Source of the DNA: Candidatus Pelagibacter sp.
GTDB lineage: Bacteria > Pseudomonadota > Alphaproteobacteria > Pelagibacterales > Pelagibacteraceae
DNA length: 32,361 bases
Assembly: GCA_002692055.1 (NCBI GenBank)
Contig: NZJW01000009.1
Location: forward strand, 14,322 to 46,682
Direction: 5' to 3'
Of the stretch, positions 18,025 through 28,560 are shown one piece after another. Position numbers and translations under genes: made by a program. Below the pieces are notes generated by a model that made no database searches, was not told where the DNA came from, and worked only from the letters and a program-made list of their open reading frames with translations. Positions within the stretch are counted from its first letter, which is position 1, and the number at the start of each line of letters is the position of its first letter.

Positions 18025-18528
18025 ATGAGAGGTCCAAGAGTTAATAAAAGGATACGTGCAAATGAAGTTCAGCTTATTACACACGATGGAGATAATATTG
18101 GAGTTGTGCCTATAGGTGAAGCTTTAGATAGAGCGAGGGAAGTAGGTTTGGATTTAATTGAAGTAGCACCAAATGTTAAACCACCAGTCTGTAAAATAAT
18201 TGATTATGGAAAGTATAAATACGAACTTCAAAAAAAAGCTAGTCAGGCAAAGAAAAAACAAAAAATTATTACTTTAAAAGAACTTAAGTTTAGACCTAGC
18301 ACTGATAAGCATGATTATAATTTTAAAATGAAAAATGCGAAGAAATTCATAACAAAAGGAGACAAAGTCAAATTTACAATTAGATTTAAGGGTCGAGAAA
18401 TGGATTATATGAAAGCGGCATATGATCTTGTAGACAAAATAATCGATGATACAAAAAGCATTTCTAAAGTAGAGCAAAAAGCAAAACTTGAGGGTAGACA
18501 GATGACCCTTATAATCCAGCCAAATTAA
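18025..18528 (+). CDS. infC: Translation initiation factor IF-3
   Basis: IF-3 binds the 30S subunit, prevents early 50S joining and monitors start-codon fidelity. The 167-aa protein has the N-domain RVNKRIRANEVQLI and VPIGEALDRAREVGLDLIEV, a Lys-rich linker, and the C-domain with KELKFRPSTDKHDYNFK and FTIRFKGREMDY. It starts at ATG 18025. The E. coli gene uses a rare AUU that allows autoregulation; with ATG here that mechanism would not apply. It lies 25 bp after thrS, the conserved order. Confidence 0.97.
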   Translation: MRGPRVNKRIRANEVQLITHDGDNIGVVPIGEALDRAREVGLDLIEVAPNVKPPVCKIIDYGKYKYELQKKASQAKKKQKIITLKELKFRPSTDKHDYNFKMKNAKKFITKGDKVKFTIRFKGREMDYMKAAYDLVDKIIDDTKSISKVEQKAKLEGRQMTLIIQPN

Positions 18529-18579
18529 TCAATTATTGATATTGTTATATTATCTTTATTAGGTATAACCACTCTCGTT

Positions 18580-18786
18580 ATGACAAAGTTAAAGACTAAA
18601 AGTTCAGCAAAAAAAAGATTTAAAATAACAGCTAAAGGAAAAGTTAAATCCGCACAAGCTGGAAAAAGACATGGAATGATTAAAAGAACAAATTCCCAAA
18701 TCAGAAAATTAAGAGGAACAACGACTTTATCTAAACAGGATGCTAGGATTATAAAGTCTTATATGCCCAATAGTTTAAGAGGATAA
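18580..18786 (+). CDS. rpmI: 50S ribosomal protein L35
   Basis: A 68-aa basic 50S protein. The sequence [20 protein letters not shown] and the C-terminal [12 protein letters not shown] region are typical of L35. It starts with ATG 51 bp after infC, one of the larger gaps in this operon, and ends one base before the rplT start. In other bacteria the infC-rpmI-rplT unit is autoregulated by L20 through leader RNA; I could not identify such a structure in this 51-bp spacer. Confidence 0.97.
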   Translation: MTKLKTKSSAKKRFKITAKGKVKSAQAGKRHGMIKRTNSQIRKLRGTTTLSKQDARIIKSYMPNSLRG

Positions 18787-18787
18787 T

Positions 18788-19144
18788 ATGGCAAGAGTAA
18801 AAAGAGGAAAAACCAGTAAAGCAAAACACAAAAAAGTACTTAAGTCTGCTAAAGGGTATTGGGGCAGAAGAAAAAGCACTATACGTGTTGCTAAACAGGC
18901 AGTTGAAAAAGCAATGCAGTATGCTTATCGAGATAGAAGAAGAAATAAAAGAACTTTTAGATCACTTTGGATACAAAGAATTAATGCCGGTGTTAGAGCC
19001 GAAGGTTTAACTTATGCTAAATTTATCAATGGGCTTGTAAAATCAAAGATAAATATAGATAGAAAAGTATTGGCAGATATTGCATATAATAATCCGGAGA
19101 CTTTTAAATCTATCGTAAAAAAGGTACAGTCCCATTTAAATTAA
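18788..19144 (+). CDS. rplT: 50S ribosomal protein L20
   Basis: A 118-aa 50S assembly protein that binds 23S rRNA. Family motifs include [38 protein letters not shown] and [17 protein letters not shown] good Shine-Dalgarno-like AAGAGGA (18777-18783), within the rpmI 3' end, sits 4 bp before the ATG. Most other starts in this window lack one, so the site stands out. Order rpmI-rplT-pheS is conserved. Confidence 0.98.
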   Translation: MARVKRGKTSKAKHKKVLKSAKGYWGRRKSTIRVAKQAVEKAMQYAYRDRRRNKRTFRSLWIQRINAGVRAEGLTYAKFINGLVKSKINIDRKVLADIAYNNPETFKSIVKKVQSHLN

Positions 19145-19151
19145 AATTTAA

Positions 19152-20219
19152 ATGTTAGATCTAAAAAACTTATCTCAAGAGATAAATTCTAAAATTCAGG
19201 AAATTACAGACAGACAATCTTTAGAATCTTTAAAAACTTTTTATTTAGGAAAAAAAGGTATGATTACTGAAGCATTTAAGGGAGTTGGAAAGATAGATGC
19301 CGATCAAAGAAAAATTTTTGCAGCAGAATTAAATATAATAAAGACAAATTTACTAAATCAAATCAACTCTTTTGAGACAAAAATTGAGCTTGAAGAGATA
19401 GAAGATAAATTGAGTTCTGAAAAAATCGATATCACACTTCCAACAAAAGAATTTAAAAAGGGAAAGATTCATCCAGTATCTCAAGTTATTGATGAATTAA
19501 CATGTATTTTTGCAGAGATTGGATTTTCTGTTGCAGAAGGGCCCGACATTGAAAATGAATTTAACAATTTTACAGCACTAAACACACCTGAACACCATCC
19601 AGCGAGAGATATGCATGATACTTTTTATTTGGATAAAAATAAAAAAACTTTACTACGAACTCATACATCGCCAGTTCAGATACGAACAATGCTAAATAAC
19701 AAACCACCTATTAAGATCATTGCTCCGGGTCGGACCTATAGATGTGATAGTGATATGACGCATACACCTATGTTTCATCAGTTAGAAGGTCTTCATATCG
19801 ACCAAGATGTTAATATGGGAAACTTAAAAGGTTGTTTAGATTTTTTCTTAAAAAAATTTTTTGAAGATGAAAATATTGAAATGAGGTTTAGACCTAGTCA
19901 TTTTCCATTCACAGAACCAAGTGTAGAGGTAGATATTAGTTATAAGCTAGAAAATAACAAAATTGTAGTTGGCAAGGGGGACAAGTGGCTTGAAGTTTTG
20001 GGTTGTGGAATGGTTCATCCCAATGTTTTAAAAAATGTTAAAATTGATTCAAAAAAATATCAAGGATATGCTTTTGGTGTAGGCATAGATCGTCTTGCAA
20101 TGTTAAAATATGGAATTACTGATTTAAGATCATTTTTTGAGGGTGATTTAAGATGGTCAAATCATTATGGTTTTGACGCAAATGACGTACCTACAAATTA
20201 TAGAGGTCTTAGTAAATGA
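19152..20219 (+). CDS. pheS: Phenylalanyl-tRNA synthetase alpha subunit
   Basis: The catalytic alpha subunit of the heterotetrameric PheRS, 355 aa. An N-terminal coiled coil (about residues 1-85) is followed by the class II core: SFTEP-type [12 protein letters not shown], motif 2 [18 protein letters not shown] and motif 3 [17 protein letters not shown]. The Phe-binding pocket region looks intact. Its TGA overlaps the ATG of pheT (ATGA), so the two subunits are translationally coupled. Confidence 0.98.
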   Translation: MLDLKNLSQEINSKIQEITDRQSLESLKTFYLGKKGMITEAFKGVGKIDADQRKIFAAELNIIKTNLLNQINSFETKIELEEIEDKLSSEKIDITLPTKEFKKGKIHPVSQVIDELTCIFAEIGFSVAEGPDIENEFNNFTALNTPEHHPARDMHDTFYLDKNKKTLLRTHTSPVQIRTMLNNKPPIKIIAPGRTYRCDSDMTHTPMFHQLEGLHIDQDVNMGNLKGCLDFFLKKFFEDENIEMRFRPSHFPFTEPSVEVDISYKLENNKIVVGKGDKWLEVLGCGMVHPNVLKNVKIDSKKYQGYAFGVGIDRLAMLKYGITDLRSFFEGDLRWSNHYGFDANDVPTNYRGLSK

Positions 20220-22585
20220 AACTAACTACGTCTTGGTTAAAGAAACATTTAAATACAAAAAAATCAGTTGATCAAATAGTTAATACTTTGACAAATATAG
20301 GTTTAGAAGTTGAAGAGGTTTTAAAAACAAATAATAATTTAAAATTTTTTAAGATTGCAAAAATATTAAAAACAGAAAAGCATCCGAATGCTGACAAATT
20401 AAAAGTGTGTGATGTTGATATTGGTGGTAAAGTTGAAAAAGTAGTCTGTGGAGCATCAAATGCTAGAAATGGACTTTTTACAGTATACGCATCACCTGGT
20501 GCGGTAATTCCAAAAAATGGGATGAAATTAGTTGTCGCTAAAATTAGAGATGTAGAGTCAAGAGGCATGCTCTGTTCCGAGAATGAATTAGGAGTTTCAG
20601 ATGTAAGCGATGGTATTATAGAAATTAAAAATAAAAAAATTGGCGAAGGTTTTTTCAAAAATAGTGAGGAGGTAATAGACATTGCCATAACTCCAAATCG
20701 TTCAGATTGTTTAGGTATAAAGGGTATTGCAAGAGATTTAAGTGCTTTTGGTATTGGAAAATTAATTAAAGAAAAAAAATTTAAGTTAAAAGAACAGTCA
20801 AAAAAAAAAATTAAAGTTGGAATTAAAAAAAATTCTGGATGCACTACATTTGGTTCGTTGTTTATCGAAGATATTAAAAATTGTGAAAGTCCAAAATGGT
20901 TAAAAAAAGACTTAGAGTCTTTAGGTTTAAAATCAATTTCAGCAGTTGTGGATATAACGAATTATGTGATGTTTGATCTCAATCGACCAATGCACGCTTA
21001 TGATGCAGATAAAATCGATGGAAATATAATTGTAAGACAATCAAAAACTCATGAAAGTTTTGAAGCTTTAGATGAAAAGAAATATAATGTACCAGAAGAG
21101 GCATGTTTAATTACAGACGAAAAGAAAATATTAGGTTTAGGAGGTATAATTGGTGGTCAATCAAGTGCAATTGATCAAAATACAAAAAATATAGTCTTAG
21201 AAGCTGCTACATTTGATCCAGTAAAAATTGCTAAAGTATCTAAAACATTAGGTATTATCACTGACGCAAAGTTTAGATTTGAAAGAGGTGTTGATCCTAA
21301 CTCAATAGAGAGTGGATTAAAATTAGCAGCAAAATTAATTCAAGATATTTGCGGGGGAAAAATTTCAAAAATTAATATCACAGGTGATACCAAATATAAA
21401 AATAAAAAAATTAAATTTGATATAAATAACTTTAAAAAATTAATAGGGTTTTCAGTTAGTAGTAAGGATGTCCAAACAATTTTAGGAAGATTAGGATTTA
21501 AGATTAAAGTTAAAAAACACGTTTTAGATATTAATGTGCCTAGCTGGAGATTAGACGTTAGCCAAGAGGCAGATATAATTGAAGAAATTTTAAGAATTAA
21601 AGGATTAGATAAAGTTTCATCTATACCTCCAAGTTCAAATGAAAATAAACCAGCGTTAAATTATCATCAAAAATTATTTCACTTAGTTCAAAGATCATTT
21701 GCGAGTAGAGGTTTTTTTGAAACTATAAGTTGGTCATTTACAAATAGTAAATTCAATCAATATTATTCGGATCATTCAATAAAATTAACTAACCCAATTT
21801 CATCTGATTTAGATGTATTGAGAAGTTCGAACTTTGTAAACTTAATATTGCAAGCAAAATCCAATCTAGATAGGTCAAACTTGAATCTACAGATGTTTGA
21901 AGTTGGTCCTGTATTTAAAAGTGATTTGAGTCAAGAAACAATAGCATCAGGCATTTTAGTCGGTAAAAAGGTGAGCTCCACTTGGATTGATAATGATAAG
22001 GACTTTAGTGTAATAGATGCAAAGGAAGATTTATTTTTTATTTTAAGTGATTTAGGATTGACATTAGATAGCTTAATAATAGAAAAAAGTGATAAAAAGT
22101 ACTATCATCCAGGCCAATCAGGCAATGTTTATTTAGGAAATACGAAGGGCCCTAAAGTTGCAAGTTTTGGCACAATTCATCCTTTGATATTGAAAAAAAT
22201 GGACATTGATAAATCAAATATTTATGGTCTAGAAATCTATCTCGATAATTTTATAAAACCAAAAAAGCTATCACGAGTTTCAAAAAAACAGCTTAAAAAA
22301 TACGATTTTCAAATTGTAGAAAGGGATTTTTCATTTATTTTAGATAAAGATATTAGGGCCGGGGATTTAGTTTCAGCGATAAAAAAAACAAATGAAATAA
22401 TAAAATCAGTGTATGTATTTGACTTATATCAAGGTGAAAATATCGAAAATGATAAAAAGTCTTTAGCAATAAAAGTCCACTTTGAGCCAACAGATAAAAC
22501 TTTGAATGATAAAGAGATTGACGATTTATCAGATAAAATTATTTTAGCCGCTAAAAGCATGGGCGGTTCATTAAGATCGCAATGA
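20216..22585 (+). CDS. pheT: Phenylalanyl-tRNA synthetase beta subunit
   Basis: The beta subunit of PheRS, 789 aa and normal in length. It has the EMAP/OB tRNA-binding domain (about residues 40-150, [20 protein letters not shown]), the B3/B4 editing domain with [20 protein letters not shown], the B5 domain, the pseudo-catalytic core ([26 protein letters not shown]) and the C-terminal FDX-ACB domain ([18 protein letters not shown]) that binds the tRNA anticodon. Its start overlaps the stop of pheS, and its TGA overlaps the ATG of lepA, again as ATGA. Three genes in a row are therefore coupled. Confidence 0.98.
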   Translation: MKLTTSWLKKHLNTKKSVDQIVNTLTNIGLEVEEVLKTNNNLKFFKIAKILKTEKHPNADKLKVCDVDIGGKVEKVVCGASNARNGLFTVYASPGAVIPKNGMKLVVAKIRDVESRGMLCSENELGVSDVSDGIIEIKNKKIGEGFFKNSEEVIDIAITPNRSDCLGIKGIARDLSAFGIGKLIKEKKFKLKEQSKKKIKVGIKKNSGCTTFGSLFIEDIKNCESPKWLKKDLESLGLKSISAVVDITNYVMFDLNRPMHAYDADKIDGNIIVRQSKTHESFEALDEKKYNVPEEACLITDEKKILGLGGIIGGQSSAIDQNTKNIVLEAATFDPVKIAKVSKTLGIITDAKFRFERGVDPNSIESGLKLAAKLIQDICGGKISKINITGDTKYKNKKIKFDINNFKKLIGFSVSSKDVQTILGRLGFKIKVKKHVLDINVPSWRLDVSQEADIIEEILRIKGLDKVSSIPPSSNENKPALNYHQKLFHLVQRSFASRGFFETISWSFTNSKFNQYYSDHSIKLTNPISSDLDVLRSSNFVNLILQAKSNLDRSNLNLQMFEVGPVFKSDLSQETIASGILVGKKVSSTWIDNDKDFSVIDAKEDLFFILSDLGLTLDSLIIEKSDKKYYHPGQSGNVYLGNTKGPKVASFGTIHPLILKKMDIDKSNIYGLEIYLDNFIKPKKLSRVSKKQLKKYDFQIVERDFSFILDKDIRAGDLVSAIKKTNEIIKSVYVFDLYQGENIENDKKSLAIKVHFEPTDKTLNDKEIDDLSDKIILAAKSMGGSLRSQ

Positions 22586-24384
22586 CAGATACTAGCTTAA
22601 TAAGAAACTTTTCTATTGTTGCCCATATAGATCATGGAAAATCTACACTTGCTGATCGATTAATACAAACTTGTGGCGGATTAACCGATAGGGAGATGAA
22701 AGAGCAGGTTTTAGACTCAATGGATATCGAGCGAGAAAGAGGAATAACAATTAAAGCACAAACTGTAAGATTAAAATATAATCATAGTGACGGCAAGGAG
22801 TATATTTTAAACATAATAGATACCCCTGGGCATGTTGATTTTAGCTATGAGGTTAATAGGTCATTGGCAGCCTGTGAAGGATCGTTACTTGTTGTGGATA
22901 GTACGCAAGGGGTAGAGGCACAGACACTTGCAAATGTTTATCAAGCTTTAGATAATAATCATGAAATTATTACTGTACTTAATAAGTCAGATCTTCCAGC
23001 ATCAGAACCTGAAAAGGTTAAAAAGCAGATAGAGGACGTAATTGGAGTAGATACCCAAAATTCAATATTAGCGTCTGGAAAAACTGGTGAAGGGATAAAT
23101 GATATTTTAGAATCAATTATCAAAAACCTTCCTTCTCCAAAAGGTAAACATGATAAAAACCTCAAAGCTTTATTAGTAGATAGCTGGTATGATAGTTATT
23201 TGGGAGTAGTCATTTTAGTAAGAGTTATTGATGGTAAAATTAAAAAGAAAGATCAAATAATAATGATGTCCAATAATTCAAAGCATGAGGTGGAGAGAGT
23301 TGGTATCTTTACTCCAAAACCTATTGATATTGAAGAAATTGGTCCTGGGGAAATTGGATTTATCGTAACTGGTATTAAAGATTTATCGGATACTAAAGTT
23401 GGAGATACAATCACTACAGTTAAAAATCCAACCGCAAACTCTTTAGCTGGTTTTAAACCAAGCAAGCCAGTTGTCTTTTGTGGATTGTTTCCTATAGATA
23501 GTACAGATTATAGTCTATTAAAGGATAGTTTAGCAAAACTGAAATTAAATGATTCAAGCATTGAGTATGAACCCGAAAATTCAACCGCTCTTGGTTTGGG
23601 TTTTAGATGTGGTTTTCTAGGTCTATTACATTTAGAAATTGTCGTTCAAAGATTAGAACGGGAATATAATATTGGTTTAATAACAACTACACCTGGTGTA
23701 GTGTATAAACTTGAAACTACTGATGGAAAAACTTCGGATCTACAAAACCCATCCAATATGCCTGATCCATCTTTAATTAAAACTATCAAAGAGCCTTGGA
23801 TAATAGCCACAATTATAACACCGGATGAATATCTGGGCTCTATAATTAAGATTTGTGAAGATAAAAGAGGCAAACAAAGAGATATGAGCTACTCAGGCAA
23901 TAGGGTTGTATTAAAATATGACTTACCTTTAAATGAAGTGGTATTTGATTTTTATGATAAAATAAAATCAATTACTAGCGGTTATGCAAGTTTTGATTAC
24001 GAAATTAGCAGTTATCTCACTGGAGATTTAATAAAGTTATCTATCTTAGTAAACGAAGAGCCAGTAGATGCGCTGTCAATAATTATTCACAAAGAAATCG
24101 CACAAAGGCAGGGAAGACTAATATGTGAAAAATTGAAAGATCTAATACCAAGACATCAATTTCAAATTCCAGTACAGGCTGCAATTGGAGGCAAAATAGT
24201 CGCGAGGGAGACAATAAAAGGATTTAAGAAAGACGTACTTACAAAAATACATGGTGGGGGAGCATTAGATAGAAAAAGAAAACTTTTGGAAAAGCAAAAA
24301 AAAGGAAAATCTAAGATGAAACAATTTGGAAAAGTTGAGATTCCACAAGAAGCGTTTATTGGTGTCTTAAAAATAAATAAATAA
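22582..24384 (+). CDS. lepA: Elongation factor 4 (LepA)
   Basis: A 600-aa ribosome-associated GTPase that acts on stalled or pre-translocation ribosomes and in 30S biogenesis. GTPase motifs are AHIDHGKST (about residues 13-21), DTPGHVDFS and LNKSDLP. The LepA-specific C-terminal domain is present ([35 protein letters not shown]). It is coupled by ATGA to pheT and is the last housekeeping gene before the glycan cassette begins 5 bp downstream; a co-transcribed lepA-epimerase message is therefore likely. Confidence 0.98.
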   Translation: MTDTSLIRNFSIVAHIDHGKSTLADRLIQTCGGLTDREMKEQVLDSMDIERERGITIKAQTVRLKYNHSDGKEYILNIIDTPGHVDFSYEVNRSLAACEGSLLVVDSTQGVEAQTLANVYQALDNNHEIITVLNKSDLPASEPEKVKKQIEDVIGVDTQNSILASGKTGEGINDILESIIKNLPSPKGKHDKNLKALLVDSWYDSYLGVVILVRVIDGKIKKKDQIIMMSNNSKHEVERVGIFTPKPIDIEEIGPGEIGFIVTGIKDLSDTKVGDTITTVKNPTANSLAGFKPSKPVVFCGLFPIDSTDYSLLKDSLAKLKLNDSSIEYEPENSTALGLGFRCGFLGLLHLEIVVQRLEREYNIGLITTTPGVVYKLETTDGKTSDLQNPSNMPDPSLIKTIKEPWIIATIITPDEYLGSIIKICEDKRGKQRDMSYSGNRVVLKYDLPLNEVVFDFYDKIKSITSGYASFDYEISSYLTGDLIKLSILVNEEPVDALSIIIHKEIAQRQGRLICEKLKDLIPRHQFQIPVQAAIGGKIVARETIKGFKKDVLTKIHGGGALDRKRKLLEKQKKGKSKMKQFGKVEIPQEAFIGVLKINK

Positions 24385-24388
24385 GTTT

Positions 24389-25381
24389 ATGAATATATTA
24401 ATTGCAGGTGCTGGTGGTTTTATTGGAGGACATTTAATGAAACGATTAAAATCACAAGATCATAATTTAATTTGTGCAGATATAAAGCCTCTTGAATATT
24501 GGTTTCAAATTGATGAAGATAATAAAAACTTCTCTATTGATTTGAAAGATTATGAAAATTGTAAGACGATTTTTAAATCGAAAATAGATTTTGTGTTTAA
24601 CATGGCTTGTAATATGGGGGGAATGGGTTTTATAGAAAATAACAAAGCAGAGTGCATGCTTTCAGTATTAATAAATACAAATCTTTTGCGAGCAAGTAAC
24701 GAACATAAGATTAAAAAATACTTATTTTCATCAAGTGCATGCGTTTACAATGCAGATAAACAAAAAGAAACTTTCATTGAAGGATTAAAAGAGGACGATG
24801 CATATCCAGCAATGCCAGAAGATGGATATGGATGGGAAAAACTTTTTAGTGAAAGGATGTGTAGACATTTTTATGAGGATTTTAATTTAGATGTGAGAAT
24901 TGTAAGATACCATAATGTTTTTGGACCTATAGGAACATTTGATGGAGGTAGAGAAAAGGCGCCAGCTGCTCTATGCAGAAAAGTAATTAACGCTAAAATT
25001 AATAATGAAAAGATAGTTGAGGTTTGGGGCGACGGTGAGCAAACTCGAACATTTCTGTATATAGATGATTGCATTGAAGGTACAATGAATGTTTTTAATG
25101 GAAACTATAGAGATGTATTTAATATTGGTAGCGATGAACAGGTATCCATTAATCAAATGCTTGATATGATTGAGAATATATCAAAATACAAGTTTGATAG
25201 AAAATACCTATTGGATAAACCTAAAGGTGTAAGAGGCAGATCTAGTAATAATTATTTTATTAAAAAAAAGTTAAATTGGTCACCATCTATTAAATTACAA
25301 GATGGTTTAATTAAAACATATAAATGGATAGAAAATCAGATACAGCAAAAAAGTAATATTAAAAAATTTTCTAGATTTTAA
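24389..25381 (+). CDS. GDP-mannose 3,5-epimerase-like SDR
   Basis: A 330-aa extended SDR. Rossmann motif GAGGFIGGHL is at residues 7-16. Several stretches closely match plant GDP-mannose 3,5-epimerase: ACNMGGMGFIENN, SSSACVYNADKQ, GYGWEKLFSE, HNVFGPIGTFDGGREKAPAA and GSDEQVSINQM. The residues known to be catalytic in that enzyme are all kept: Cys118 and Lys190 (acid/base pair) and Tyr147/Lys151 (redox). Predicted reaction: GDP-mannose to GDP-L-galactose and/or GDP-L-gulose, as donor for a surface glycan. In plants the product feeds vitamin C; nothing here suggests that. It starts 5 bp after lepA and heads a run of glycosyltransferases. A related epimerase/dehydratase specificity is possible. 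Confidence 0.8.
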   Translation: MNILIAGAGGFIGGHLMKRLKSQDHNLICADIKPLEYWFQIDEDNKNFSIDLKDYENCKTIFKSKIDFVFNMACNMGGMGFIENNKAECMLSVLINTNLLRASNEHKIKKYLFSSSACVYNADKQKETFIEGLKEDDAYPAMPEDGYGWEKLFSERMCRHFYEDFNLDVRIVRYHNVFGPIGTFDGGREKAPAALCRKVINAKINNEKIVEVWGDGEQTRTFLYIDDCIEGTMNVFNGNYRDVFNIGSDEQVSINQMLDMIENISKYKFDRKYLLDKPKGVRGRSSNNYFIKKKLNWSPSIKLQDGLIKTYKWIENQIQQKSNIKKFSRF

Positions 25382-25386
25382 TATTA

Positions 25387-26628
25387 ATGAAAAGGTTATT
25401 TATTTTTGAACCCGAGTGTTCTGATCCTTTGGGACATTCTCTGAACTCATTACGTCAATACTCAATATTTTTTAAAAAAAAACTTAACGTTTATTGTATT
25501 ACAAATGCTTCGCTCAAAAAAAAATTTTTTTTTAAGGAAGGTAAGATATTAAACATCATTAGTTTTAAGGAGGGTTGTTTTAAAATAAAAGATTTTTTTA
25601 ATTTTACAAAAAACTTATTTTTTTTTATATATAAAATATTTTCTTTTGTTGTCTTTGTTATTTATAATAAAAGTCTTTTTAAATTTATAAGCGCCTGTAC
25701 AAAATTATGTTTTGTCCCAAGATATATACCTGATTTATATCGATTAAAAAAATATAAAAAAATTAATAACAAGGACTCAATATTTATTCCAAGTGGAAGA
25801 CCACATATCCTTCAATCAATTCTTTTCTTATATTTTCTAGATAAAAAAAATTTTCCGACTATTCATTTTAGGATAGTCCATCCTGTAAAATATAGAAAAA
25901 ATAGAGATAACTTTTTTAAGTATTTAGATATTTTTGAAAATTTTAAACTTATTAATAAAAAAATTTTCTTTTATGCTGAGAATAATAAATATAAGGAAAC
26001 ATTGGAAAGATTTCATAAATTTGATACTTCTATCTTTAATGGAATATCTATTACGAAATCAGAAAAATCAAATAAAAATATTATAATTTCGTTTTTAGGT
26101 GAGTCAAAAAATTATAAGGGGTTTTACAAAATACCAAAATTAATTAAAATTTTACAAAAAAAATACTTAAAAAAACTGAAATTTATAATTCAAATTTCAA
26201 AAAGAAATAAAGAAATACATTCAACATCTCTAGAACTGAGAAAAATAGCCTTATTAAATAAAAATGTTAAAATAATAGAAGGATCTCTCGATAATCTTGA
26301 GTTTGAAAAATACTTAAGTATTACAGACATAATGCCTTTATTGCACCCGTTGAATAGAGCCAAAACATTTGGTAGTGGATTTATTTATACTTGTATGGGT
26401 GCAGAAATTATTATGATTATACCTAAAGGTGCAAGTGATTGGAAAAAAGTTATACCCTACAAGAGTTATTTAGAAGCAGATTCGATTGATAATTACGTAA
26501 AAAAAATTGATTTTATTATTAATAATTTAAATAAATATAATCGACTAGTTCAAATTACTAAAAAGGCTTATCTAAACGAAATAAAAAATAGTAAACTAAT
26601 AAAAAGAATTTTAAAAAATGAAAATTGA
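25387..26628 (+). CDS. Putative GT-B-like glycosyltransferase, unassigned
   Basis: Not recognised as a named family. The 413-aa protein is very Lys/Phe/Ile/Asn-rich. The C-terminal half has a GT4/GT-B-like donor domain pattern: IIISFLGESKNYKGFYKIP (about residues 235-255, compare the usual F.G....KG motif), KIIEGSLDNLEFEKYLSITD and PLLHPLNRAKTFGSGFIYTC, in the place of the nucleotide-sugar motif. A hydrophobic patch (about 75-105, FFFIYKIFSFVVFVIYN) may be a membrane-association segment. Its context, between a GDP-sugar epimerase and two other glycosyltransferases, supports a glycan role. Its 3' end overlaps the next gene by 11 bp. Donor and acceptor are unknown. Confidence 0.55.
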   Translation: MKRLFIFEPECSDPLGHSLNSLRQYSIFFKKKLNVYCITNASLKKKFFFKEGKILNIISFKEGCFKIKDFFNFTKNLFFFIYKIFSFVVFVIYNKSLFKFISACTKLCFVPRYIPDLYRLKKYKKINNKDSIFIPSGRPHILQSILFLYFLDKKNFPTIHFRIVHPVKYRKNRDNFFKYLDIFENFKLINKKIFFYAENNKYKETLERFHKFDTSIFNGISITKSEKSNKNIIISFLGESKNYKGFYKIPKLIKILQKKYLKKLKFIIQISKRNKEIHSTSLELRKIALLNKNVKIIEGSLDNLEFEKYLSITDIMPLLHPLNRAKTFGSGFIYTCMGAEIIMIIPKGASDWKKVIPYKSYLEADSIDNYVKKIDFIINNLNKYNRLVQITKKAYLNEIKNSKLIKRILKNEN

Positions 26629-27457
26629 GAGTCAAAATATTCTAGTTGCTGGTTGTATTAGAAATGTTGGAAATAAACTAATTAAAGATTTAGAAATTGT
26701 TAAAAAAGCAATACATAATTTTAAGAAAAAATCTTTTTTATTAATAGAGTCAGACTCCACGGATAATACAAGAGATGTATTATCAGAATGTGAACAAAAA
26801 ATTGAAAATTTTAAAAGTATACCATTAGGTAAAATTAGTGATCAATACAAGTTTCGAACTGAAACGATTGCTTATTGTAGAAATATTTATGTTGATAGAA
26901 TTAATAATGACGATACTTATAAGGATATTGATTTAGTTTTAATTGTTGATCTTGATGGAATTAATAATTTATTAAACCATGAGTCCATATCTAGTTGTTT
27001 TGAAAAATATAATTGGGATGCGGTCTTTGCCAATCAAAAGAATGCTTATTATGATATATTTGCTTTAAGACATGAATATTGGTCCCCAACAGATTGTCGA
27101 CAAGAATTAGATTTTTTTGAAAAATACAGGAAGACCAGATCATTTAATTATTGGCATTCAATTTATTCAAAAATGATCGAGATACCGGAGACCAGTGAAT
27201 GGATCAAGGTAAACTCAGCATTTGGTGGGGCTGCAATTTATAAAAAGCAATGTTTTAAAAATAATTTTTACGTTGGAAGAATTAAAGATAAAGAGATTTG
27301 TGAGCATGTTAAATTTAACGAGAATTTAGTAAAAAAAGGTTTTAATTTGTATATTTGCCCTAAATTTATTAACTCTAACACAAATGAACATACCAAAAAG
27401 AAAATGTCACTTAAATATAGAATCAAATTTGCAATACAGAGTTTGTTCGTAAAATGA
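26618..27457 (+). CDS. GT-A-like glycosyltransferase with VDLDG motif
   Basis: A 279-aa protein without a signal peptide. It opens with NILVAGCIRNVGN, then LLIESDSTDNTRDVLSE, YCRNIYVD, and LVLIVDLDGINN, in which Asp111-x-Asp113 is a DxD-type metal/nucleotide-sugar motif. Later come WDAVFANQKNAYYDIFALRH, SAFGGAAIYKK and CEHVKFN. The overall order resembles fungal GT62 (Anp1/Mnn9) or GT69-like mannosyltransferases, but this is motif resemblance from memory, not a search. It overlaps the preceding gene by 11 bp and the GT9 gene by 4 bp (ATGA), so it belongs to the same operon. It probably uses a GDP- or UDP-sugar made by the cassette; specificity is not readable. Confidence 0.6.
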   Translation: MKIESQNILVAGCIRNVGNKLIKDLEIVKKAIHNFKKKSFLLIESDSTDNTRDVLSECEQKIENFKSIPLGKISDQYKFRTETIAYCRNIYVDRINNDDTYKDIDLVLIVDLDGINNLLNHESISSCFEKYNWDAVFANQKNAYYDIFALRHEYWSPTDCRQELDFFEKYRKTRSFNYWHSIYSKMIEIPETSEWIKVNSAFGGAAIYKKQCFKNNFYVGRIKDKEICEHVKFNENLVKKGFNLYICPKFINSNTNEHTKKKMSLKYRIKFAIQSLFVK

Positions 27458-28371
27458 AAAAAATACTAATTATTCAAAAAAGAATAGGTATTGGGGATTT
27501 TTGTGTTTTTCTACCACCTATTAATGAGATTTCAAAACTTTTCAGTAAATATCAAGTTAATGTTATGACCAAAGAAAGAACACAGGCAAAAGAGTTTATA
27601 TTTGATCATAATTATATTAATGAAGTGTTTTATGCTCCTGATTTAAATATTTTTAAAGAGAGCATATGGATTTATAATCATATCAAAAACTTAAAATATG
27701 AGAAATGTTTCATTTTTCATTATAGTTTAAGATACTTTTTATTAGCAAAATTAGCAGGAGTAAAAAATGTGTTTTCATATGGATTTTTTAAAAAAAATGA
27801 AAATATAGTAAAAAAGTCTCAAGAATTTATTAATGAAAAATTAAATTATAAAAATAATAATTTTGAATTTCATATTAATTATAATGAAAATGTTCAAAAA
27901 AAAGAGCAAATAGTTTTTGGGATTGGAGGTAGCGGTAGAGATAAAAAGTGGGATATTAATAACTATATTGAATTAGCAAAATTATTAAATCAAATTAAAA
28001 AATTTAAATTTGTACTAGCAGGTGGTAAAAATGAAGCTGAGGATGCAAATTATATTATAAAAAATTTAAAAAATAATAACATTGAAGCAATCTCAGTATG
28101 TGAATTAAATATAAAGTCTACTTTACCATTTTTAATGGGTTCAAAGTTATATGTTGGAAATGATACTGGTTTTATGCATCTTTCAGGATGTTTTGGAGTT
28201 CAATCCTTTGGTCTTTTTGGACGAACGTCTATAAATTATTCGTCATATAATAAAAATATTGTACCAATATCTTTACCAGAATCTCAAATGAGTAATATAT
28301 CTAGACCTGACGCAATTAATTTTATAGAGCCAGAATACGTACTTAATTTTCTGCAATCTACTAATTTATAA
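27454..28371 (+). CDS. GT9 family glycosyltransferase (heptosyltransferase-like)
   Basis: A 305-aa GT-B protein of family 9. N-terminal [20 protein letters not shown] is the acceptor-domain loop of LPS heptosyltransferases. The C-terminal domain has [22 protein letters not shown], ... [13 protein letters not shown], and [18 protein letters not shown] (the DTG..H-A/S motif). It might add heptose or another sugar to the LPS core; GT9 proteins in streamlined marine alphaproteobacteria are not all heptosyltransferases. It ends 5 bp before tRNA-Ser and closes the cassette that begins after lepA. Confidence 0.85.
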   Translation: MKKILIIQKRIGIGDFCVFLPPINEISKLFSKYQVNVMTKERTQAKEFIFDHNYINEVFYAPDLNIFKESIWIYNHIKNLKYEKCFIFHYSLRYFLLAKLAGVKNVFSYGFFKKNENIVKKSQEFINEKLNYKNNNFEFHINYNENVQKKEQIVFGIGGSGRDKKWDINNYIELAKLLNQIKKFKFVLAGGKNEAEDANYIIKNLKNNNIEAISVCELNIKSTLPFLMGSKLYVGNDTGFMHLSGCFGVQSFGLFGRTSINYSSYNKNIVPISLPESQMSNISRPDAINFIEPEYVLNFLQSTNL

Positions 28372-28375
28372 ATAT

Positions 28376-28465
28376 GGAGAGATGGCCGAGTGGTTTAAGG
28401 CGCACGCTTGGAAAGCGTGTAAAGGGGCAACTCTTTCGCGGGTTCGAATCCCGCTCTCTCCGCCA
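28376..28465 (+). tRNA. tRNA-Ser (GGA anticodon)
   Basis: A complete 90-nt serine tRNA. The acceptor stem GGAGAGA pairs with TCTCTCC, G73 follows and CCA is encoded. The anticodon stem-loop CACGC-TTGGAAA-GCGTG gives anticodon GGA, which reads UCC/UCU. There is a long class II variable arm (AAAG...CTTT) and a canonical T arm GCGGG-TTCGAAT-CCCGC. It lies directly after the GT9 gene. Its 3' three-quarters are repeated downstream (29109-29179). Confidence 0.97.
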
Positions 28466-28469
28466 TTTT
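28399..28469 (+). repeat. 71-bp direct repeat, copy 1 (within tRNA-Ser)
   Basis: Runs from the D-arm 3' edge of tRNA-Ser(GGA) to four bases beyond CCA. It matches 29109-29179 at 70 of 71 positions (28458 C versus 29168 T), offset by exactly 710 bp. A tRNA 3' end repeated at both edges of a small segment is the classical signature of site-specific integration at a tRNA. Confidence 0.9.
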
Positions 28470-28512
28470 TCTCAATATTGAACAATCTATTTTATATAAA
28501 AATATACTGCTG

Positions 28513-28529
28513 GGCGGCGCTGTGACGGC
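28513..28529. repeat. GC-rich 17-bp direct repeat, copy 1
   Basis: GGCGGCGCTGTGACGGC in a very AT-rich setting. It matches 29028-29044 at 16 of 17 positions, in the same orientation, offset 515 bp. It lies just past the 3' end of the lipoprotein gene (which reads leftward). Its base composition differs sharply from the flanks. Origin unknown. Confidence 0.8.
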
Positions 28530-28560
28530 GCTAGCTAACCCTAAAAGCTTATTTATTTCT

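Noticed and set aside
20272-20844. 190-aa reverse ORF opposite pheT
   Set aside because: It is antisense to the pheT tRNA-binding and adjoining region and shows no family signature.
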